DNA of 19,650 nucleotides from assembly GCA_005884465.1 (NCBI GenBank), contig VAZH01000160.1, positions 1 through 19,650 on the forward strand, given 5' to 3'. The notes below the pieces were generated by a model that saw only the letters and a program-made list of their open reading frames with translations, was not told the origin of the DNA and ran no database searches. Numbering within the stretch: position 1 is the first letter of the stretch; each line of letters begins with the position of its first letter. This document shows positions 15,343 to 19,650 of the stretch, one piece after another. Position numbers and translations under genes: made by a program. The stretch comes from Alphaproteobacteria bacterium. Lineage in GTDB: Bacteria > Pseudomonadota > Alphaproteobacteria > Rhizobiales > Xanthobacteraceae.

Positions 15343-16391
15343 GTAAACTGGTCATCTCCGCTATTGGCCCCGCGAGTTCCGTTCAGGACGGCGGACGCCA
15401 TGGCGCCCAGCGTTACGGTCTGACGCCGAGCGGCGCGATGGATAGGCTCGCGCTTGCGGCTGCGAACTGTCTGGTTGGCAACGAATTGTTCGCGGCTGCA
15501 ATCGAAATCGGTCCGTTCGGCGCCGCGTTCACGGCGCGCGAAGGCGCGGTTCGCGTGGCGCTAGCGGGAGCGCCGCGCAACGCCGATGTTGCGGGGCGCG
15601 CCGTAGCGCTAGATACATCCATGACGCTCGCCGACGGCGAGACCTTGACGCTGGGCTTCGCGCGCGGCGGTGCTTTCAGCTATCTGGCCATCGAAGGCGG
15701 CATTGCCGGCGAGCCGATGTTCGGCAGCCTGGCGGTGAATGCACGCGCGGGCCTCGGCAGTCCCTATCCGCGCCCGCTACAGGCGGGCGATGAATTGCAG
15801 ACGGCGGCCGCGAGCGGCGCGGCCGAGCGCCGGATTGATCTTCCTCCCCCTGTGGAGGGACCGATCCGCGTCGTGATGGGCCCGCAGCACGACGAATTCG
15901 GGGAGGACGCCACAAATCTGGTTCTGGACAGCGAGTGGAAGATATCGGCGACCAGCGATCGCATGGGCTACCGGCTTGAAGGCCCCGTCATAAAACACCT
16001 GCACGGTCACAACATCGTCTCCGACGGCACCGTTGATGGCAGCATCCAGGTGCCCGGCAATGGCGCTCCCATCGTGCTGATGCCCGACCGCGGCACCAGT
16101 GGCGGCTATCCCAAGATTGCGACGGTGATTACAGCCGATCTCGGGCGGTTCGCGCAGATACCCGCCGGCCGTGGTTTCCGGTTCAAAGCCGTCAGCATGG
16201 CTGAGGCGCAAAGCGAGGCCCGCAAATTTGCGCAATTGCTGCGCAGCCTGCCCGATCGCGTCAGGCCAATCGAGACTTTCGATCTCAACATCGAGGCGCT
16301 GCAAGATGCTAATGTCGCCGGCGCCGCCGTCAGCGCGGTCGATGCCGGAACATGGCAAATTCCGTCGGCAGATGCGCTGGCGCAAGACTAA
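15339..16391 (+). CDS. pxpC: 5-oxoprolinase subunit PxpC
   Basis: This is the second subunit of the 5-oxoprolinase complex, in the family of biotin-dependent carboxyltransferase-like proteins (KipA, allophanate hydrolase subunit 2). It has 350 residues. The N-terminal block GPASSVQDGGRHGAQRYG (10-27) followed by PSGAMDRLALAAANCLVGN is diagnostic; further marks are VVMGPQHDEF and MGYRLEGP in the middle, and MPDRGTSGGYPKIATVITAD before the C-terminal third. No biotin-attachment domain is present, as expected. The start ATG overlaps the pxpB stop by four bases. The same frame is open further upstream inside pxpB (from 15033), but MSKLVISAIGPASS is the normal start. pxpA follows after 33 bases. 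Confidence 0.93.
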   Translation: MSKLVISAIGPASSVQDGGRHGAQRYGLTPSGAMDRLALAAANCLVGNELFAAAIEIGPFGAAFTAREGAVRVALAGAPRNADVAGRAVALDTSMTLADGETLTLGFARGGAFSYLAIEGGIAGEPMFGSLAVNARAGLGSPYPRPLQAGDELQTAAASGAAERRIDLPPPVEGPIRVVMGPQHDEFGEDATNLVLDSEWKISATSDRMGYRLEGPVIKHLHGHNIVSDGTVDGSIQVPGNGAPIVLMPDRGTSGGYPKIATVITADLGRFAQIPAGRGFRFKAVSMAEAQSEARKFAQLLRSLPDRVRPIETFDLNIEALQDANVAGAAVSAVDAGTWQIPSADALAQD

Positions 16392-16424
16392 ACCAGAGAT
16401 CCACTCGCGCAAGGGGACATGGAC

Positions 16425-17195
16425 ATGACAACAATCGATCTCAATTGCGATCTCGGCGAAGGATTTGGTGCATGGGAGATGGGCAATGACGCCGCCATGA
16501 TCGAGCTTGCCACCTCGGTCAACATCGCCTGCGGCTTCCATGCCGGCGATGCCGACATCATGCGCAGGACCGTGGAGCTTGCAAAGGCGCGCGGCGTCAG
16601 CATCGGCGCCCATCCCGGTTACCGCGACCTGCACGGCTTTGGCCGCCGGCCTTTTCCGGGCATGAAGGCATCCGAGATCGAAAACCTGGTCGCCTACCAG
16701 ATCGGCGCGCTGCAGGGCATCGCGACCGCGGCCGGTCACAAGGTCACTCACGTCAAGGCGCATGGCGCGTTGTCGAACGTCGCCTGCGAGGACGACACCA
16801 CCGCGAAGGCCATCGCTTCAGCGATCAAGGCGGTTGATCCCAACCTGATTTTCGTGGTGCTCGCCAATTCGCGCCTGGTGCAGGCGGGCGAAGCCGCCAA
16901 CCTGCCGATGGTGCACGAGGTGTTCGCCGACCGCGCCTATGAGGACGACGGCTCGCTGGTGTCGCGCCGCAAACCCGGCGCGGTATTGCACGATGCAGGC
17001 GCGATCGCGCAACGCGTGGTGCGAATGGTGCAGGATGGCGCTGTCGTGTCGGTCACGGGCAAAGTGATAAAAATGCGCACCGACACCGTATGCATTCACG
17101 GCGACACGCCCGGCGCGGTCGATATCGCACACGGCGTGAGGCAGGCGTTGAAAGATGCCGGGATTGAAGTGGCCCCGTTCAAGAAAGCCGCTTAG
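16425..17195 (+). CDS. pxpA: 5-oxoprolinase subunit PxpA (LamB/YcsF family)
   Basis: PxpA is the LamB/YcsF-family subunit of 5-oxoprolinase, 256 residues. The N-terminal signature [13 protein letters not shown] (5-17), [15 protein letters not shown] (32-46) and [19 protein letters not shown] (59-77) are all present, as are KAHGAL and the late [12 protein letters not shown] stretch. The conserved Asp, His and Glu residues in these motifs are thought to form the active site region. Two starts are close: ATG 16419 and ATG 16425. AAGGGG at 16411-16416 is eight bases before the second, which was chosen. It is the last gene of pxpBCA and is followed by a possible hairpin before the convergent small membrane gene. 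Together with PxpB and PxpC it recycles pyroglutamate, formed spontaneously from glutamine and glutamate, to glutamate. Confidence 0.94.
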   Translation: MTTIDLNCDLGEGFGAWEMGNDAAMIELATSVNIACGFHAGDADIMRRTVELAKARGVSIGAHPGYRDLHGFGRRPFPGMKASEIENLVAYQIGALQGIATAAGHKVTHVKAHGALSNVACEDDTTAKAIASAIKAVDPNLIFVVLANSRLVQAGEAANLPMVHEVFADRAYEDDGSLVSRRKPGAVLHDAGAIAQRVVRMVQDGAVVSVTGKVIKMRTDTVCIHGDTPGAVDIAHGVRQALKDAGIEVAPFKKAA

Positions 17196-17212
17196 AAACG
17201 GCAACGAATCGT

Positions 17213-17238
17213 AGAATCGTAGGGGATGACGATTTTCT
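17213..17238. terminator. Possible bidirectional terminator between convergent genes
   Basis: AGAATCGT at 17213-17220 pairs with ACGATTTTCT at 17229-17238 (one T bulged) around an 8-base loop. It sits in the 41-base gap between pxpA and the small membrane gene, which converge. The stem is short and AT-rich and the T-run lies inside the stem, so this is weak. The 8-mer AATCGTAG is also directly repeated in tandem at 17207-17222. Confidence 0.3.
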
Positions 17239-17389
17239 AGAACGGGTGAACCGACAGCGTGCCGAAAATGACGGCGGCGATCAGCGCAAATGCGCCGTAC
17301 AGCGCAGCCGCATGAAATCCCGTTCCGGTTCGCCGCGACAGGGAGCGCGCATACAAGTGCAGGCGGGCTTCCGCCGATAGTTCACGCAT
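17237..17389 (-). CDS. Small single-span membrane protein
   Basis: This is a candidate 50-residue protein, MRELSAEARLHLYARSLSRR followed by one hydrophobic span (about 24-46) and a short SVHPF end. The basic N-terminal half suggests a cytoplasmic N-terminus (N-in topology). The ATG at 17389 has GGAG about ten bases upstream on this strand. The frame stays open to 17569, but the upstream part has no good start or family resemblance. Function unknown. Support is the start context, a clear hydrophobic segment and position in an otherwise empty gap of about 370 bases between pxpA and the flavoprotein gene; the remainder of that gap (17390-17565) shows nothing else recognisable. Confidence 0.55.
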   Translation of the reverse strand: MRELSAEARLHLYARSLSRRTGTGFHAAALYGAFALIAAVIFGTLSVHPF

Positions 17390-17565
17390 GGTCGATCTCC
17401 AACGCCCCATTGCCAATAAGGGAATACTATTAGCGTCGGGATTCAAGATGACCGGGAAAATAGCGATACAAATGCTCTGGCTGAGTCTGATAGAGGTTGA
17501 AAATTCTCTGCGGGGGAATCGGGCAAGAATTTTATTCGTTTGTATTTGAACTGACTGGAACCGGC

Positions 17566-19170
17566 TCAATATACGTCCTGCTGGAACCGGCCTTTCTTTT
17601 TGAGCTCCCCCACGAAGCTGACGGCCTCATCGGTCGTGCGCGCGCCAAACTGCGCGACGATATCGACCAGCGCGCGTTCGACATCCTTGGCCATTCGCTT
17701 GGCATCGCCGCAGATATAGAGGTGCGCGCCCTCGGCGAGCCAGGTCCACAATTCGCGGCCGACCTCGCGCATGCGATCCTGCACGTAGAATTTCTTCTCG
17801 CCGTCGCGCGACCACGCCAGCGACATTCGCGTCAGCAGGCCCGAGGTTTTCATGGCGTTGAGTTCGTCGGAATAGAAGAAATCGCACGCGCTGCGCTGAT
17901 GACCGAAGAACAGCCAGTTCTTGCCCGGTGCGCCGGTGGCCCTGCGGTCGAGCAGGAACGCGCGGAACGGCGCGATCCCGGTGCCCGGCCCGATCATGAT
18001 GATCGGTGTTCGGGGGTCCTGGGGCAGCGCGAAGCCATGGGCCTTCTGCACATAGACCTCCACCGGATCGCCCGGCTTGATGCGCTCGGCAAGGAAGGTC
18101 GAAGCCAGGCCCAGGCGCCTGCGTTTGCCGACCACATAACGCACGCAATCCACCGTCAGCGACAGCTTGTCGGGCGTCGCATTGTGCGACGAGGAGATCG
18201 AATAGAGCCGGGGTTGCAGCGGCTCCAGCGCTTCGACGAAGGCTTCGGGATGCGGACGAACGCCTGAGAATTTTTGCAACGCCGCCATCACGTCGAGTGT
18301 CGCGGCGTCGCCGTCGGGGTCCTCGCCTTGCGCCAGCGCGCGCGCTTTCTCACGCTGCGCCCCGCCTGTTATGAACGAGAGCAGTTCGAACAGGGAATCC
18401 GGTGCCGGCGCCAGCGAAACATCATCGGCCAATACCTCGCGCAGCGTCTTGCCTTTCACTTCGGCGGTGTGCGATGCGCCAAGCATGGCGATAATCTGGT
18501 CCACGAGCCCGAGTTCGTTGCGGGCAAAAATGCCGAAGGAATCGCCGACGACATAGTCGAGGCCGCAGCCGCTAAGATCGAAATCGATGTGCCAGGTTTC
18601 CTTTTCCGATCCGGCCTTGTTCAGGAGGCGGCGTGAGACGAACGTCGCCGCGACCGGATTGTCACGTGAACGCCCCGGCTCCGCTGTGATCGCTGCCGCC
18701 GTTACGGCTGGCGCGACCGCCGTTCCAGATGAAACCGGAGGCGCTTTCTCCAATTCTTCGTTCAGCGCCTTGAGCATCCGGGCGGTTTCCTTGCCGCCGG
18801 GAACGCACAGATTGAGGCGCGCCTCCGCCCTGCTCGCGATCGCGTCCGAATAGTCGTTGCAGTTGTAGCCGCACTGGCCGCAATCCTGCTGCGCCATCGC
18901 CGCCATCATGCGCCTTCGCAACGGGCGGCCTTCCGCGAGTTTCATGCGCTCGGCAATCGGCAGTGTCTGGTCGTGCCAGGGCGCTTCCTCGTCGCCATCG
19001 CCGCTCGGGCCCTGAAGTACGGCCGCACCCTGCTCGGCTGAGAGCGGCGCTGGACCATCGCTCGACAACAGTCCGGCAAAAAAGCCATTCAGCCAGGACC
19101 GCTGCGCTTCGGAAAATGGCGCGCTCGCAGGAATGATTTCAATTTTTGGCGGAGGCGACATCTGGTTCAT
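17566..19170 (-). CDS. CysJ-like FAD/NAD(P)H flavoprotein with N-terminal Fe-S domain
   Basis: This is a 534-residue reductase subunit that most likely passes electrons from NAD(P)H to the adjacent siroheme reductase. Residues 97-122 hold four cysteines (C97, C100, C104, C122) in DCGQCGYNCNDYSDAI and LNLCVPGG, matching the RnfB-type FeS domain that binds one [4Fe-4S] cluster. The FMN-binding flavodoxin domain of CysJ is absent. A CysJ-like FAD domain covers about 170-380, with RLYSISSS (321-328) binding FAD and GLASTFLAE after it. The NAD(P) domain shows GPGTGIAPFRAF (394-405), FFGHQR and YICGDAKRMAKDV (485-497), and the protein ends in an aromatic Tyr like CysJ. The start overlaps the nirA stop as ATGA. 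Usual annotation is sulfite reductase subunit alpha; the neighbour makes nitrite reduction the more likely job. Confidence 0.92.
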   Translation of the reverse strand: MNQMSPPPKIEIIPASAPFSEAQRSWLNGFFAGLLSSDGPAPLSAEQGAAVLQGPSGDGDEEAPWHDQTLPIAERMKLAEGRPLRRRMMAAMAQQDCGQCGYNCNDYSDAIASRAEARLNLCVPGGKETARMLKALNEELEKAPPVSSGTAVAPAVTAAAITAEPGRSRDNPVAATFVSRRLLNKAGSEKETWHIDFDLSGCGLDYVVGDSFGIFARNELGLVDQIIAMLGASHTAEVKGKTLREVLADDVSLAPAPDSLFELLSFITGGAQREKARALAQGEDPDGDAATLDVMAALQKFSGVRPHPEAFVEALEPLQPRLYSISSSHNATPDKLSLTVDCVRYVVGKRRRLGLASTFLAERIKPGDPVEVYVQKAHGFALPQDPRTPIIMIGPGTGIAPFRAFLLDRRATGAPGKNWLFFGHQRSACDFFYSDELNAMKTSGLLTRMSLAWSRDGEKKFYVQDRMREVGRELWTWLAEGAHLYICGDAKRMAKDVERALVDIVAQFGARTTDEAVSFVGELKKKGRFQQDVY

Positions 19171-19650
19171 GAGGAAGCCTCGGCGTCCGCGAGCTTGCGC
19201 AACGTTTCGCCATCGTGGCGTCGTGCAAAGGTCAGGAATGTTTCGTCAGGCGACGCGCGATGCGCGAGATATGCTTTCAACAGTTTCTCAACCGTCTTCG
19301 GCGCGTCCTCCGCCTTGAGGTCGTGGTAGACCTCCTGCCCGACATCGGCATTAGGACCGAACCCTCCGCCGGCGAACAGGTGATAGCCTTCGACGGTGTC
19401 GTCATCCTCGCCGACGGGCACTTTGGCGCCTATCAGGCCGATATCGCTGATGTAGTGCTGCGCGCAGGAATGATGGCAACCGGTGAGATGGATATTCAGC
19501 GGGGTATCGATGGGCACCCGCGGCTCGCACCAGTCGGCGATGGCGGCGGCATGGCGTTTGGTATCGGAGGCCGAGAACTTGCAGCCGGCATTGCCGGTGC
19601 AGGCGATCAGCCCGGCGCGTATCTGCGAGGTCTTGACGTCAAGGCCCATC
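19167..19650 (-). CDS. nirA: NirA-like siroheme nitrite/sulfite reductase, C-terminal part
   Basis: This is the C-terminal 161 codons of a siroheme and [4Fe-4S] reductase; the 5' part lies beyond the window end. The four cluster and siroheme ligands are visible as ACTGNAGC (C-x5-C) and TGCHHSC (C-x3-C). The CTGNxxC form with KFSASDTKRHA is typical of ferredoxin-type assimilatory nitrite reductases (NirA), whereas CysI-type sulfite reductases usually show a different first pair. NirA reduces nitrite to ammonium with six electrons in the cytoplasm. The stop codon overlaps the flavoprotein start by four bases, so the two products are made together, and the flavoprotein probably serves as the electron donor. 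Sulfite reductase activity cannot be excluded without the N-terminal part. Confidence 0.87.
   Translation of the reverse strand, partial: MGLDVKTSQIRAGLIACTGNAGCKFSASDTKRHAAAIADWCEPRVPIDTPLNIHLTGCHHSCAQHYISDIGLIGAKVPVGEDDDTVEGYHLFAGGGFGPNADVGQEVYHDLKAEDAPKTVEKLLKAYLAHRASPDETFLTFARRHDGETLRKLADAEASS

Noticed and set aside
17497..18267. 256-codon plus-strand frame opposite the flavoprotein gene
   Set aside because: Antisense shadow of the FAD/NAD(P) domain; no family features.

Overview
The window is GC-rich DNA from an alphaproteobacterium, most likely of the Bradyrhizobium/Rhodopseudomonas group. This is inferred from family resemblance of the proteins (the small conserved hypotheticals, the DUF2147 protein, the nitrite reductase/flavoprotein pair) and from codon style; no marker gene is present. 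I saw no rRNA, tRNA, CRISPR array, insertion sequence or prophage gene. Genes are packed in short operons with 1-4 bp overlaps and purine-rich ribosome binding sites.

Left arm (about 1-7570, + strand): an ABC importer operon with a Tat-exported solute-binding protein, two MalF/MalG-type permeases and a MalK/UgpC-type ATPase. It is followed by a D-2-hydroxyacid dehydrogenase, an amidase-signature hydrolase and a small conserved hypothetical. The likely plan is uptake of an organic solute followed by oxidation or hydrolysis; the substrate cannot be read from sequence. The first permease carries a small out-of-frame deletion in its EAA coupling loop, so the importer is probably broken as sequenced.

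Middle (about 7570-13230): a secreted DUF2147 protein on +, then a convergent - strand operon encoding a periplasmic Sel1-repeat protein, a HlyD-like membrane fusion protein, a FtsX-fold permease and a LolD/MacB-like ATPase. This is a DevBCA/MacAB-type exporter. The membrane fusion protein is frameshifted near its C-terminus at a homopolymer. A small secreted protein of unknown function lies on +, with a TGTGA-N6-TCACA palindrome upstream; a related GTGA-N6-TCAC site lies upstream of the DUF2147 gene.

Right arm (13230-17240): a cupin resembling manganese-dependent hydroxynitrile lyases and an RraA-fold protein are paired on -. They diverge from the + strand pxpB-pxpC-pxpA operon, which encodes the ATP-dependent 5-oxoprolinase that turns pyroglutamate into glutamate.

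Right end (17240-19650, - strand): a roughly 50-residue single-span membrane protein, and a nirA-like siroheme nitrite reductase (5' part beyond the window) translationally coupled to a CysJ-like FAD/NAD(P)H flavoprotein. The flavoprotein carries an N-terminal RnfB-type four-cysteine Fe-S domain. This looks like assimilatory nitrite (or sulfite) reduction.

I found no convincing wholly new system. The points most worth a second look are the two frame lesions in transporter genes, the shared CRP-like sites before two secreted-protein genes, the long hairpin between the binding-protein and permease genes, and the Fe-S/flavoprotein fusion.
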